Positions 10,849 to 22,759 of a stretch of DNA of 64,000 bases are shown one piece after another. Location: the NCBI GenBank assembly GCA_951799425.1, contig OX637395.1, positions 17,470,951 through 17,534,950 on the forward strand, read 5' to 3'. The notes under the pieces are model-generated. The model did not search any database and was not told the origin of the DNA. It was given only the letters and a program-made list of their open reading frames with translations. Made by a program: the position numbers and the translations under genes. Each line of letters opens with the position of its first letter. Positions within the stretch are counted from its first letter, which is position 1. Source of the DNA: Ilex aquifolium. Taxonomy: Eukaryota; Streptophyta; Magnoliopsida; Aquifoliales; Aquifoliaceae.

Positions 10849-11765
10849 TTGAACAGGCAGCGTGATATGGGGATAACGCAAATAATCCTAATCGTGTTCA
10901 AGAGGTTGACCAACAGGTCAGAACTCTTAGGGATTACTTGCACCCCACAAGGAGCAGTGTCCCCTTCTCATTTTGTCTTTCCACAGAATGCACAAAGATT
11001 CACAGTAGAACCTGACACTATCCAATTTTTGCCACAATTTCATGGCCTCGATTCTGAAAATCCTTATCTTCACATGAAGGAATTCGATGAGGTATGCGAG
11101 ACCTTCCAGGATAATATTGAGTTGGCTAAGTTGAAGTTTTCCTCTTTTCACTGAAGGATAAAACTAAGTAGTGGCTCAATATTCTGAAACCACACTCTAT
11201 CCCGAATTGGTCTGCACTACAAAAAGAGTTTTTTTAAAAGTTATTACCTATTCACCGTACAAATGCTTTAAAACGCCACATCATGAATTTTCACGGTGAA
11301 GGATGGCATTTTATTAGTGTTGGGAGAGATTCAAAAAATCTCCTCCACGCATGTCCGCACCATGGGTGTGAAAGTTAGACCCTTGTAGGTTTTTTCTAAG
11401 ATTTTTTTCCTACTACTATGCGCCAATTTGTCGAGATGATGTCACAGGGAGAGTTCATGGACAAAAACCCTGATGAGGCTTTCGAATTTTTTGACACATT
11501 ATCTGAGAGTTTCCAGATGTGGGAATTGGCCTCACATGTCTATTTTGAGAATAAATTGACCACTTCCCATGAGGGAAAGTATTTGTTGAGAGAAGATGAT
11601 AATTTTAGGGCTAAGATGGCCTCTTTATCTTGAAAGCTTGAAGCTTTATAGATGAAGAAAGTCAATAAAGTGACTGTTGTGCAACCCACGGAACGTACAT
11701 GTGGGATATGCGCTTTAGTGGGACATCCTACTAAGGAGTGTCCCATGATTCCTACTTTTTAGGAG
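10849..11765 (+). pseudogene. Degenerate gypsy gag (Athila-like)
   Basis: The frame at 10849-11154 contains HFVFPQNAQRFTVEPD and QFHGLDSENPYLHMKEFDE, hallmarks of plant Athila-type gag. A frameshift near 11155 leads into further capsid sequence, and the frame at 11418-11633 holds MRQFVEMMSQGEFMDKNPDEA and FEFFDTLSE. A single CxxC...C-type knuckle (TCGICALVGHPTKECP) is readable around 11700. Several stops (for example 11154, 11634 and 11761) break it, so it cannot make a complete gag. It would have coated the element RNA in the cytoplasm. Confidence 0.85.
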
Positions 11766-12019
11766 GTGTTGTTGGAAAACACCAACGTCGTCTCCTCTTT
11801 TCAAAATCCATATAATAACTATTACTCTGAGACATATAATCTAGGGTGGAAACAACACCCTAATTATAGGTGGACGGGTACATAGCAAATAGTGAATTCA
11901 AAGAATTTAAAGCCCAGACTACGCAATCTTTTGATGACATAAGAGACCACTTACAAAAGTTGACCTAGGCTATCACTATACAAGAGAAGGGCAAGTTTCC
12001 TGCCCAACCAAAACAGCCA

Positions 12020-12830
12020 CAGGGTCAGTTTCAGGTAGGTAACCCTCTGCCCATGACCATACAACACGAACAAGTTCAAGTTGTCACCACTCTAAGGAGC
12101 GGTAAAATAATAGACAAGGGCTCATCACAAACACACACTGAGTCTATCTCTATACCCGTGGTCGAGCCTATTCAAGTCTCTTCTGATGAGACTGAGTCTA
12201 GAGAGGTTAAGGAACCTCCATGTCCTATTACTACTCTCTTACCTCAAAGACTCAAGAAACAACAGAAGTTGAACAACTATGCCGATATTTACGAGCTTTT
12301 CAAGTAAGTAAAAATCAACATTTCCACTTCTGGATGCCATAAAACAGGTTTCTTCTTATGCCAAGTTCCTAAAGGACTTGTGCACCATCAAGAGAAGCCA
12401 TAATATACAGAAAGGGGCCTTTTTGACTGAATAGGCCAGTACAATTATTCCACACAAGACTCCCCCAAAATTTAAAGAGCTAGGGTGTCCCACTATCTCT
12501 TGTGTCATAGGGAACTTCAAGATTGAGCAAACTTTGCTTGATCTTGGAGCCAATGTCAACTTATTTCCCTACTCTGTCTACCAATAGTTAGGATTAGGCA
12601 AGCTCAAGCCTACATGCATCACACTTTAGTTGGAAGACTGTTCTATAAAAATGCCTAGGGGAATAGTTGAGGATGTACTTATTCAAGTGGACAAGTTTTA
12701 TTTCCTTGTTGACTTCATTATTTTGGATACCCAACCAGTTGTGCATTCAGGGAGGCAAATTCTCGTCATACTTGGTAGATCCTTGCAACTGCTAATGCTC
12801 TAATCAATTGTAGGAATGAGGTTATGAAGC
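12020..12830 (+). pseudogene. Degenerate gypsy aspartic protease region
   Basis: After a linker frame at 12053-12307 (VTTLRSGKIIDKG, EIYELFK-like end), frames at 12420-12830 read GCPTISCVIGNFKIEQ, then LLDLGANVNLFPYSVY, the retropepsin active-site region with DLGAN replacing the usual D-S/T-G. PVVHSGRQILVILGRS follows. Internal stops show it is inactive. The downstream frame at 12824-13069 (MKLSFGNMTMELNIFN) completes the protease tail. No RT follows. Confidence 0.8.
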
Positions 12831-13069
12831 TTTCTTTTGGCAATATGACAATGGAATTGAATATTTTTAATGTCGACAAACAACCTAAGAAGGCTTTTGA
12901 TTTTCATGAAGTAGATATGATTAATTATGTTGGGGATAATCAATTTAATATATCTCATTGTCTAGATCGCCTTAAAGCTTGTTTAACTAGTTCTGTTTAT
13001 GATGGAGGTACTGGTGGATGTTCTAAGTCCTCATACTTTAATAATTTCTCAAATCTTTCACAGGACTGA

Positions 13070-15173
13070 GGATTGCAGCAAAAGCCTGTGGAGGTAGACA
13101 GTGTGTTACTACCTGATAAGGTGAAATGAGTGTTGAAAGGTGGTAATGTGAACAATTCGGATTTGAATTCAGATTTGAATTCGGATTGAATCTAACAATT
13201 GATTATGACTTTCTTTTGTATTGTATAGTAGTTTTTCTTTTTCTTTTAATTTTATGCAATTTCGTTTGTGTTAAAGTTTCCTTTTAGTGATGGATTTGGT
13301 GCTGATTTTGCGGATACATGTATGAATTTTCCCCTACCCTAATTATCTTTTATGATCTTTCTTGTTTTTATTTTACGTTGAGGACAATGCATGATTTAGG
13401 TTGGGGGTGGAATAGTCTGTGATGCAAAATCTTTATTTTTACTAGTTTTGCTTCAATTTTAAATTTTTGGAGTGTTTAATTGCATTTTATGTTTTTCTTT
13501 TAGTTTTGCATTAGGAATTTGTAATGAAAACCCATTTTAATGATATATTATGGTTTCATTGCAATTTGTTTTAGTATTAATCTACCAATTGTTTTGAATT
13601 ATGTGCGTATGATAAGACTAATGATTAGATGAATATTAGTAATGAAAATTTGAACTTGTTTATACTTTAGTCTGTTATAGAACTCTAAACTATTCTTTAG
13701 CATTATAGATTTATTCCCAATTAAAACTTAAAAAAATCTGTGCACGTACAACCTTAGTTGTGTTAGAAGTTATGAAAAGATATGCTACTTTAAAATTTGA
13801 CACATATAGTGGAAAATAGTATGATGTCCCTTGTGACTTTAGAGCATTCATTTTTGGAGTGACATTTACATTCACTCAATAAAAGCAATTTCATTCAGCT
13901 TTATTTCTTGAATAGTTTCATTATTTTTGTTTTGATCAATGCTGATATAATAAATAGTTGCTTGATTTTGAATTATTTTCATGGGGGATTGTGTTACTAA
14001 AAACTCTTGAGACATGATTTTAGGTCATCGTTGTTATTCTTTGAGCCTTAGCCTTATTTCTTACATGAAATTCGTTTGCTAACCCATATACAATAACCAA
14101 GCCTAGTAAGATACAATATCCTTACCTTTGGTTATCCTGAGATTGATTGGTATCGTGACTGTGTAAGGGACTATGTAGGTGAGACTTGTTGAAAAAGAAA
14201 GGTGAATCTTTGATACACTTATGTGATTAAAAGTGTTTGACCTGTTAAAAAATGTGCGTATATTCGGGAAAAAAAATGAAAGCAAGAAAAAGAAAAAGAA
14301 AAAGAAAAAGAAAGAAGAAGTTTTGAAAGTTTATGTCAAGAAATAGAGGGATACAAATTTTCTCAGAGTAGTCTTTTGAACTCTTATTTCCCTTTGATTC
14401 TGTAAACCATTACCCAAGGCCCCATTACAATCTTAGAAAAAAAAGACATAATTGATCTCAAGAGTTGTTAGAGATGCATGACTTGTGTGGATGAGGAGGA
14501 TGATAGTAGTTGTTCTAAGTATTATGTGTTGATTTCCTATCATGAGATTATACTAAATTCCTTTCTTGATAGTGTTCATTGAGTATAATCATATGTGAGA
14601 TATACTTTGGTTTGATTTTACTAAAATTATGCTCACATATGTAAGAATGAGGGGAATTAGTCAATATAATATGAGTGAGTTGATTGTTGAGAATATAACT
14701 TGAGTGAGGATTGATTCAAAACTAGCAGTGAATAGTGGAAATGTACTGTATTTTTGATTGATTTCCGGAGCATGTAAGGTTGTTTACACTCTACACACGA
14801 GTTTTAATGGGATATAATTTGTAAATACTGTTGTATAGTCTGTGGTTTTATGATCTGACTTGGTATGCACTTGTTCATATTTTCATTTGTATATGTTATT
14901 TAATGATTGGTTGAATTATATGACAAGTTCAAAATATTGAGTAGATTAATGGAAGTTTATAGGTATCTTCACTAAAAACCTTTACAAGACAATAACTCGT
15001 CCACTAGGGAGAACCTAAGGGTAGAAAGGCTTGTTGCATAGACTAAATGCAATCGTGAGTCCTACGAAAGTGAATTAATTAGATAGATTATTTTAGTAGT
15101 TTTTGTTTTAAAATTATTGCCATACTAGGGACTAGTGACGTGTAGGTTGGGGGGTGTGATTCGGAAATAAAAG
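13070..15173. other. Non-coding internal region of the Athila-like element
   Basis: Two kilobases between the protease remnant and the 3' LTR hold no RT, RNase H, integrase or env-like frame. A GAAAAA-type simple repeat lies at 14278-14320. A G-rich polypurine-like stretch (GGTTGGGGGGTG) lies at 15146-15157, just before the LTR. This suggests a non-autonomous derivative. Confidence 0.65.
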
Positions 15174-16035
15174 TGTAATTTATTTATTTATTATTGATGT
15201 CGAAATTGCACTGATTCTGAGTTATTAATTGAGCCGAATTTGAGGAGTTAGTAAATCAACTAGACAACGGGAGCATATAAGGAAATCAAGGGGGATCAAA
15301 GTGTAATTATATAGAAAAGTCAACGGGGTCAAAATTGGATACTGTGGGCCAGTCCTGGATAGCTAGTTGCATCCGGACGTGGGTCCTGCGTTCGAACGCA
15401 TGTACGGATGCTAAACAAGCTTGAAATTTTCGCTAAGTGTTGGTGACGATACATGATGCCTCTGTCCGAACGCAAGAGCTCCGTCCAGGCGCACCTACTG
15501 AGGATGGAATTTCAGAGAATTTAAGGTGTTAGGATGTGGGGATGTTTGCAGACTAGGATTTGATGATACAATATACTTTCGTTAGGACGTGACAAGCTGT
15601 TCGAACTCAATTGGTTGATTGAAGTGAAGACCCCAGACTTCAAGGCTTGCGTCCGAATATGAGTCTTTGTGTCCGGACATGTGTGCGCCATTCAGTTTAC
15701 CCTAGAAGGCCTTAATTAGTGATCTTATATTATTTTTTTATTATTTTTATTGAAAAATATAAATAGGAAAAGAGTCTGTTGTATTCAGATTATTCTGCAT
15801 TTAGTTCTTCTTTGACTGATCTTCTTTTCCTAGAATTTTCGAAGTCTACTTCCATGGCCCGTGAGTAGTTTTCTTTGTACTCTCTAATTAGGGTAGAGTT
15901 CCTGGATTGTGTATTGAATGTTATTATTAATACTATTATCCGTTTATTGTTCTTGAATGATTCATTATTTGATTAAATGAATATTTCTAATCAAAATAAT
16001 ATACTCTATATGCTTGTTTGATTATTTATTAACTG
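15174..16035 (+). repeat. 3' LTR of the Athila-like element, truncated
   Basis: It matches 9222 onwards. A stretch of about 80 bp that is present in the 5' LTR (around 9275-9350) is missing here. Homology stops at about 16035, inside the TTGTTTGATTATTTATTAAC region, so the terminal 480 bp or so of the LTR is absent. Confidence 0.8.
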
Positions 16036-17323
16036 TGTTCAAAATAAATAAATATATTCTTCATTAGTTTCGGTCAAATTTCCAATTAAGTAAGTAATTT
16101 CTTTCAAAAAAATCTTCGATTGGAGTCTTTGTATCATTCTTCAATGTCTTGGGAGGCTCAGAAAGTAAATTAAAATTTTAGCCAAGTGTCCTAATTTTTA
16201 ACTATCCTTTTTCTTTTTCTTTTATTTTTTAATACATCACCATCGGGTAAACATCTAAAAATGATATGGGAATGGACTGTTCTAAAGAATTGAAATAGGC
16301 GGAATCTCTCCGTCACCCGAAAAAGATTACATCAAGAAATGTAATGCCTACAATGCATCAATTGCCTTCTTATCCCTCGTCAAAATTGGATACTTATTCT
16401 GTGTTAGAACAAAGACAGTTTAGTCTGTGGTACTCCAAAACACACTCCCTTGCCCCCCTCCCCTGGGGAAAGAGAACAAAAGGCATCTATAACCACGATC
16501 TACAACTAACCGACACAGCAGCAATATTATCGCAGAACACGAGCAATCGGGCCTGTCTGGAAGAGCTTGACAGTCCTGAATGTGACTTACCTAGAAATTT
16601 ATCAATGTCTAAGCAGTAATCCCTAGCACTTATAACGACAGAAAACCTGATCTAGTTGCCCCCATTTTTGTCCTCTGCTCCAGGCTTCAAGGCAACACCT
16701 ATGTTTGCAGCAATGGCAGAGGCCAATAGATAAATCTGTTAAGGGTCTTAAACTAGAGGTAGAAGGTGTTAGAGCCGGCTATTCCACCATACTCAGAATG
16801 ACCAGGTCATACTTGAGAATTGGACAACAATCCTTAAAACAGATCAATAGTTTACTTCAGCCATTTCAAGGTAGTATGACACAGCCTCATATGCTTTCAA
16901 TATAGATAATCAGCTACAAAATTGTCTTTGGGGACTGTCATGAATGCCAAGAGGAAATGTGTTAAAAGTGCCAATTGAAACGATAGGCTGCATTTGCATA
17001 GAACTCCAACAAAGAAGACACTTGCGAGAAACATGTAGGACTCGATGTAATTACAATATTACATAGAATATCACAGTTCGAGCATGCTTGCACATGCACC
17101 TACAATTTCACAATAACAGACTTTAATATGTAATGCACGAAAAAATACCATGCCCATGCCAACCAAGAAATTGGAAAGAATCGAAATTCACCAAAATAAA
17201 TGTGTGAATCACCTGTTGCTGGTACTACCTAGAGATTTAAATAGACAATCCTCACATCCCACACAACTGAAAAACACAGTAATTAATACGTCTGTTCCGA
17301 ATCAATGAATACAGAATCGACTA

Positions 17324-17391
17324 TTGGATTCTCATTCGTTACAACTTGCTACTCCACTTGGATTCTCATTCGTTACAACTTGCTACTCCAC
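17324..17391. repeat. 34-bp perfect tandem duplication
   Basis: Two identical 34-bp units lie head to tail at 17324-17357 and 17358-17391, each starting TTGGATTCTCATTCG and ending TGCTACTCCAC. The lack of any difference between units indicates a recent duplication. Confidence 0.92.
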
Positions 17392-17680
17392 TCGCCATGC
17401 CATGTTATCAGGATCAAAGGGAATTTCTTAGCCCTTTTTACCCGGCAAGCACTTACTCCTATCAAAATGAATCCAAAGCTTGCCCAACCTAGTAATAAAG
17501 GGTGCACGCTAAATCCTCACAGCCCACGCAATTGAAAAACTCTAATTAATCTGAGGTATAAACACTGTACCAAAAATGACTAACATGAACATTAATACAG
17601 ATGCGTTAGTGGAGCAGATTGAGGTCTCCCCACCTGGTAAGATCAACTTTACAAAGCTTCTGTAAAATTCAAACATTCTG

Positions 17681-17771
17681 GTCGAGTTTTTAACAAATGG
17701 TGGCTCTGTAAAATTCAAACATCCAAGTCCATAATTTTTACCAAAGTTCCACCATTTGTTAACAACTCGAC
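17681..17771. repeat. Near-perfect 23-bp inverted repeat with 45-nt loop
   Basis: The left arm at 17681-17703 (GTCGAGTTTTTAACAAATGG plus TGG) pairs with the right arm at 17749-17771 (CCACCATTTGTTAACAACTC plus GAC) with a single mismatch. The transcript could fold as a stem-loop of miRNA-precursor size, or this could be the core of a small foldback element. No small-RNA evidence is available. Confidence 0.8.
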
Positions 17772-19237
17772 AGAAGTTGATTAAATTGGTTGACTTATTT
17801 ATCACAATAGCTCTAGTTTTGTGAAAAAGGACGCAACAAGGTGAGTGTATTAACACATTTAGCTTGTAAATGACTAATAACCAAGCCAAAAGCAAATGGT
17901 TCCCTATTAGATGGACTATTGTCCAAAGTCAATTAAAAAGGAAAACATCACAATATTCCAACAACTGAATTATCAATTGCATGTATGTTCTTCATAATCC
18001 TATGAATAGCTGTGCAGTCCTTGTATCAAATATTTCAGAGTTGGGATATCTAAAGAAAAGGAATGCCAAAGGGGTAGGGAAAATAAGAATATTTGTAAAT
18101 TAGCATTTACTTTCTGTAGTTCTTAAGAAAACCTATACATGGCCCTCATGAATAGCCGAAAGCATGGGCCATCCCAAAAGATTTAAGTCCTAATAAAAAC
18201 TGCCACTAAATCACAATGCCATTAATTAAAATTTGGAAGCCTTCCCAATCAATGTTCCATGTATTTCTTCTGCCACCGTAATTTTCCTTGAATTTAACTC
18301 TCGGGAGTAGGGGTGGAGCAGGGAATTTTGTTTAGGGTGGGCACTTTAATTACACTCTAATCTTTTTTTCTCCTAAACAATCACACTATATAATATATTT
18401 ATATTTATTATATCATATTTGATACATGAAGTCCATTTAACATAAAAAAAAAAAAAAACCAAAAAATAATGTATATTGTATATGTATAAAAAAATGACTA
18501 ATTATCACCATTGTAAAAAAAATGGAGTTAATTGTCATTTTTGAAATTAAAAAATATTAGTTATTCACTAACAATTCATTAAATTTATCGTTTATTCCAA
18601 ACTTTATCACTAAGATTTTTTTTTTTTTTTTTTTTTTTTTAGAAAAAGAAAATTTTATTCCAAAATTGATGAATTTACAAGAAGCAAAGAACAAAAAAGT
18701 TCTAAAATATGAAAGTTGGCTTTAATCCTTCAATGGATTAAATCCTTTCTAATTACAGTATGTGGTCCCAAAAAACTAAAACAGATCCTACTTGCATACT
18801 TCATTTACATGCCTTCTGAAAAGGACCAAATCAGTCCAGTTCAACCCCAGACAATGCAGACCAAAAAACAGTGCCTGAATGCAGAACAGCCTGCCCAGGC
18901 ATAGCCACAGACCATACTGTAAACATCTCCATGCAAATGCAGTCCCATCATCAGTGATTGCAGCATTCCCAGAAACCCCAGGCTTCCAGAACAGCACATT
19001 GCAGAACTTAGACAGCACAGCCCAGCAATACAGAAATAAAAAGTGCATTTGCAAAGTGCACCACAGCACAGCACAGTGTCCTCAAATCCTAACTCCATGC
19101 CTTCAGACAACAGCTCCAAGTAAATGTCACAGACTGAAACTGTGAGCAGCAGCAGACTGCCAACAGGCAGAATGCTATTTTCTGACTTCAGCTCCTGTCT
19201 TATTTCAGGATCCCTTCCCCATGCCTCGGAACAGAAC

Positions 19238-21075
19238 CTATCCAGTCCCATGCCTTTGATCATAAACCACTATTCTTTTCAGCCTAGCAGTAGGCATCAT
19301 GCCTTGATCTTGCTGCAAAAGAATTCTTCCAGACACTGGCAAATTATCATTTTCAGAAAAGACAGTGCATCTTTCAGTTTTAACTGCCAAAGAAGCTAAG
19401 AAATCAGCTATGACATTGGCCTCTCTCCATATATGCTTTATATGTACATGTAAAGTACCAAACAATAGCCTCATCTTCTCCATAATAGCTAACAACCTCC
19501 AAGACACCTCTGCCTTACCAAGCACTATCTGCACCAGAACTTGTGAATCAGACTCAACTAAGATCTGATTTTCCTCCAAACTATGCTGAGTAATCAAGTT
19601 AAGACCATCTAAAAGAGCCATACATTCAGCGTTCATGTTAGAGCCTTGACCATAAAAATTAGCAGCAGCCACCACCACATGCCCCCTATGATCTCTCAGC
19701 ACCATACCACCACCAGACATGCCAGTTCTCCCTTTAGAAGCCCCATCAACATTTAACTTCAACATTCCCTCAGGTGGATGTTCCCATTTAATCCATAACA
19801 CCTTAATCTCCATACTAAATGCAGAGCCAACTCTCAAATCATTTAACATCTCCTTCCCCATTAAGTCCTCTGCTCTCTTAGGTTTCAGCATAGCAGCTTG
19901 CCTTCTCATAGCACTGATTACTTGTAAATATATTGCATAGGAATTTAAAAACTCACCCTCAAATCTTCTCCCGCTTCTTTCCCTCCATATTTCCCAGAAA
20001 ATCAATAAGGATACTCCTCTAACCACACCATGGCTTAGAGACTGATGATTAAATCTTCTAAGCAGTCTCAAAAACCTGCTCATTGGAGCTTCTCCAATCA
20101 AAACCTCAAACCCCATAACTGCAGCCACCCTATTCCATAGAGCTTGAGCAAATGAACAGGTAATAAACAAATGCCCAGCATTCTCCTCATCAGACAGACA
20201 CATATGACATCTGCTTGAAAGGAAACACCCACAGTCTTAACCTTGGAATCCAGAGACAAAGCATCTCTGTAAATTTTCAATCCACAGAATTGAGCACTAG
20301 GATAAGTCCTCTGACTCCAAATACCCTTAAAAACCACATTCATTGCCCCATGTCTCCTTAACAGATCCCATGCAGATTTAACTGAAAATAAACCAGAATT
20401 TGTGTGTTTCCAGACTCTCCTGTCAGACTGGTTTGATAAAACAACACCAGAATTCATAATATCAGACTGCAATTGAGGAGTCAACAGATCAACAACCTCC
20501 TCTAAATACCATCCATTATTCTCCCATACTTCACTTACTTTAGGAAAAACTTGTGGAAGAACCTCAATCCTATGAATCAAAGGACCAGACTCTAACCATG
20601 GATCACACCAGAAGTCTGTAGTTCTACCATTTCCTATAAGCATCCAAGAATTAGTCACAGCAAACTCAAACCAAGGTTTTAACATCTTAAAACTTTTTCC
20701 ACCTCCCAAAATTCCACACCTCAACATGTGATTGTTCTTAAGAAATTTACTCTTAAAAACCTTGGCCCATAAGGATCTTCCATTCAAGATACCCCACACC
20801 TGTTTAACTTTAAATGCAGTCTGAATATCCTCAAATCTTCTAATCCCCAATCCACCTTCTTCTTTGGGTTTGGAAATATTTTCCAGAGATACCCAATGTC
20901 TTCTCTTTACATCCAATTTGTTAGACCACAAGAATCCAGCCACCAGAGAATTCAATTTCCTTAACACACCTTTAGGGATACACATACAAGCCAGCATATG
21001 AGTTGGAATGGCACTTAGTACAGAATGAATCATAACAACTCTTCCCATACCTGATAAAAGTCTGCCATCCCTCAA
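19238..21075 (-). pseudogene. LINE ORF2 C-terminal half: zf-RVT and RNase H
   Basis: The frame at 20098-21075 carries the post-RT region (FLWSNKLDVKRRHWVSLE, KPKEEGGLGIRR). It then gives the zf-RVT region (GLFSVKSAWDLLRRHG) and runs into a second frameshift near 20225. The frame at 19238-20203 resumes with the zinc-finger end (CHMCLSDEENAGHLFITC) and WEIWRERSGRRFEG. It ends in an RNase H domain: LKLNVDGASKG with the first Asp, GGMVLRDHRGHVV, NMNAECMALLDGL with Glu, VESDSQVLV with Asp, and REANVIADFLASLA with the final Asp. RNase H fused to ORF2 is known in a subset of plant L1 elements. The same family occurs at 30665-32880. Confidence 0.92.
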
Positions 21076-22747
21076 TTTTGCTCCTAAAACTCCTCACTAT
21101 CTCCTCAAAATAACAATTCCTGGACCTGCCCCTAATAATGGGACAACCCAAGTAGTTAAAAGGGCAAGAATTAATAGGGATACTCATCAGAGAAGACAAA
21201 ACCATCCTCCTAGCATGAGGTATCTTGTTAGAACTATACAAAGCACTCTTAGCTCTATTCACCTTCTGACCAGAACAGCTTTCATACCATCCAATATATT
21301 TCATTACATTCACCACATACTTTTTATTTCCTCTTAGAAATACCAGTGTATCATCTGCAAACAACAGATGACTCACCAATGTAGTCCCTCTACCAATGTG
21401 ATAATGAGTAACCAATTTCCTTTGGTAGATGCTCCTCAGTCCCCTGCTCAAGACCTCCTCAGCCAAAATAAACAATGATGGAGAAAGAGGGTCTCCCTGC
21501 CTCAATCCCCTAGAGTTTGGAAAATATCCATACCTCTGACCATTCAAACAGATGGAAAAATACTGATTTTTCAAACAGTTAGACACAATCTGAATGAATA
21601 AACTAGAGAAACCAAAACTGGCCAATACCTTCAACAAAAAATCCCATTCAAGCCTATCATAGGCTTTCATCATGTCAAGCTTCATCACCAAATTTCCTCC
21701 CTCCACTTTCCTATCCAACTCTCCTACCAAAAGCTGCCCCAATGACACACAGTCTCCAATCCCTCTCCCTTGCACAAAACCATGCTGCTCCTCAGAAATC
21801 AAAACAGGTAACAGAGAAGCAAGCCTAGTGGTAATCAACTTGGTAAAGATCTTATACAAAAAGTTGCATAAGCTAATAGGTCTAAAATCTGAAAATGTTG
21901 CAGGTGCAGTTTTCTTAGGAATCAAAACAAGCAGAGTAGAATTCACAGACTTAGGAATCTCACCTCCTTTCAACAAAAAATTAACTGCACTCCACACATC
22001 CCATTTAATCACTTCCCAAGCAAATTGGAAAAACTTTCCAGACATACCATCAGGTCCAGGAGCACTCCCAACTGCCATAGAGAACACCACACTTTTCACT
22101 TCCTCCATAGAAGCTTCAACCAGCAACCTCTCATTATCCAACTCACCTACTAGATTAGGAATTACCTCAAATATCTCCTCCTGTATACTGTGCTCTGCAG
22201 ACTTATATAACTGGGAATAGAAACTCTCAGCAACCCCAGCTATTTCCTGATCCCCATAAATCCAAACCCCTTCCTCATTTTGAATTCTGGAAACCTTATT
22301 CCTAACAACCTTACTTTTAGCAATGGCATGAAAGAAGGCAGTATTTCTCTCCCCCTCCAGATCCCATTTAGTATTAGCTTTCTGTTTCCAGAAAATTTCC
22401 TCCCTCCTTAACAACTCATCCAGATCCTTCTTAAGTCCATCAAGCTCTACGGACTTGACTGAACAAAATACTTGATCCAATTCTCTTTCCACATCTTGAA
22501 TTTTCTGTTCCTGTTTCTTAATATTATCAAACACATTCCCAAAAACCTCTTTATTCCACAATTTCATATGAGCTTTCAAATACTTCAATCTGATAAACAA
22601 ATTAGACACAGGGTTCTCAGAATAGTGACCACCCCACTTAGAAGCAATCAATGGAAGAAACCCCTCATGCTCACACCACATATCTTGGAACCTAAAATAG
22701 GACACTCTCTTCTGAACTGGACAATCCATAACTTTAAGCAACAAAGG
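20972..22747 (-). pseudogene. LINE ORF2 fragment: reverse transcriptase
   Basis: An open frame of about 590 residues runs from the truncation point. It begins right after the missing endonuclease (CPVQKRVSYFRFQDMW). It continues through the linker (FFHAIAKSKVVRNKVSRIQ), the RT start (GSAPGPDGMSGKFFQ), FSDFRPISLCNFLYKI, the EEQHGFVQGR block, LDMMKAYDRLEWDFL with its catalytic Asp, GLRQGDPLSPSLF, and an intact LLFADDTLVF box. A one-base frameshift near 21065 moves translation into the frame at 20098-21075 (SGMGRVVMIHSVLSAIPTHM). The enzyme would copy LINE RNA at a nicked target. Here it lacks the endonuclease and cannot act alone. Confidence 0.92.
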
Positions 22748-22759
22748 TATCACTAAGAT

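Larger units (their letters stand above)
9222..16035 (+). mobile_element. Athila-like Ty3/gypsy element with gag-protease only, 3' LTR truncated
   Basis: Direct repeats beginning TGTMATTTATTTAT occur at 9222 and 15174 and align well by eye apart from indels. The 5' LTR is followed by a tRNA-Asp-type primer binding site, then degenerate gag and aspartic protease frames. No RT, RNase H or integrase is seen before the second LTR. The second LTR stops matching near 16035, about 480 bp short, so the 3' end is lost. The element lies 14 bp inside the copia LTR/PBS at 9207. Confidence 0.85.
16036..18604. other. Intergenic region, no recognised gene
   Basis: Open frames at 16344-16619 (plus), 16705-16905 (plus) and 17542-17895 (minus) match nothing I recognise and show no domain or signal. 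Two structures within are annotated separately: a 34-bp tandem duplication and a near-perfect hairpin. From about 18305 to 18604 there is AT-rich DNA starting with a GGTGGAGCAGGG...GGGTGGGC motif. A related GGGTGGGCCC motif appears past the LINE at 23110. Confidence 0.4.
18617..22747 (-). mobile_element. 5'-truncated LINE with RT and RNase H, poly(A) and 12-bp target duplication
   Basis: The insertion is bounded by the identical 12-bp direct repeat TATCACTAAGAT at 18605-18616 and 22748-22759. The minus-strand 3' end carries a run of 24 A (T at 18617-18640). The coding part starts just after where the endonuclease domain would end, so this is a typical 5'-truncated target-primed insertion. The reading frames are well preserved, with only two frameshifts seen (near 21065 and 20225). 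It is probably the youngest LINE in the window. Confidence 0.93.

Noticed and set aside
21672-22220. 182-residue plus-strand open frame
   Set aside because: Antisense shadow of the LINE reverse transcriptase.
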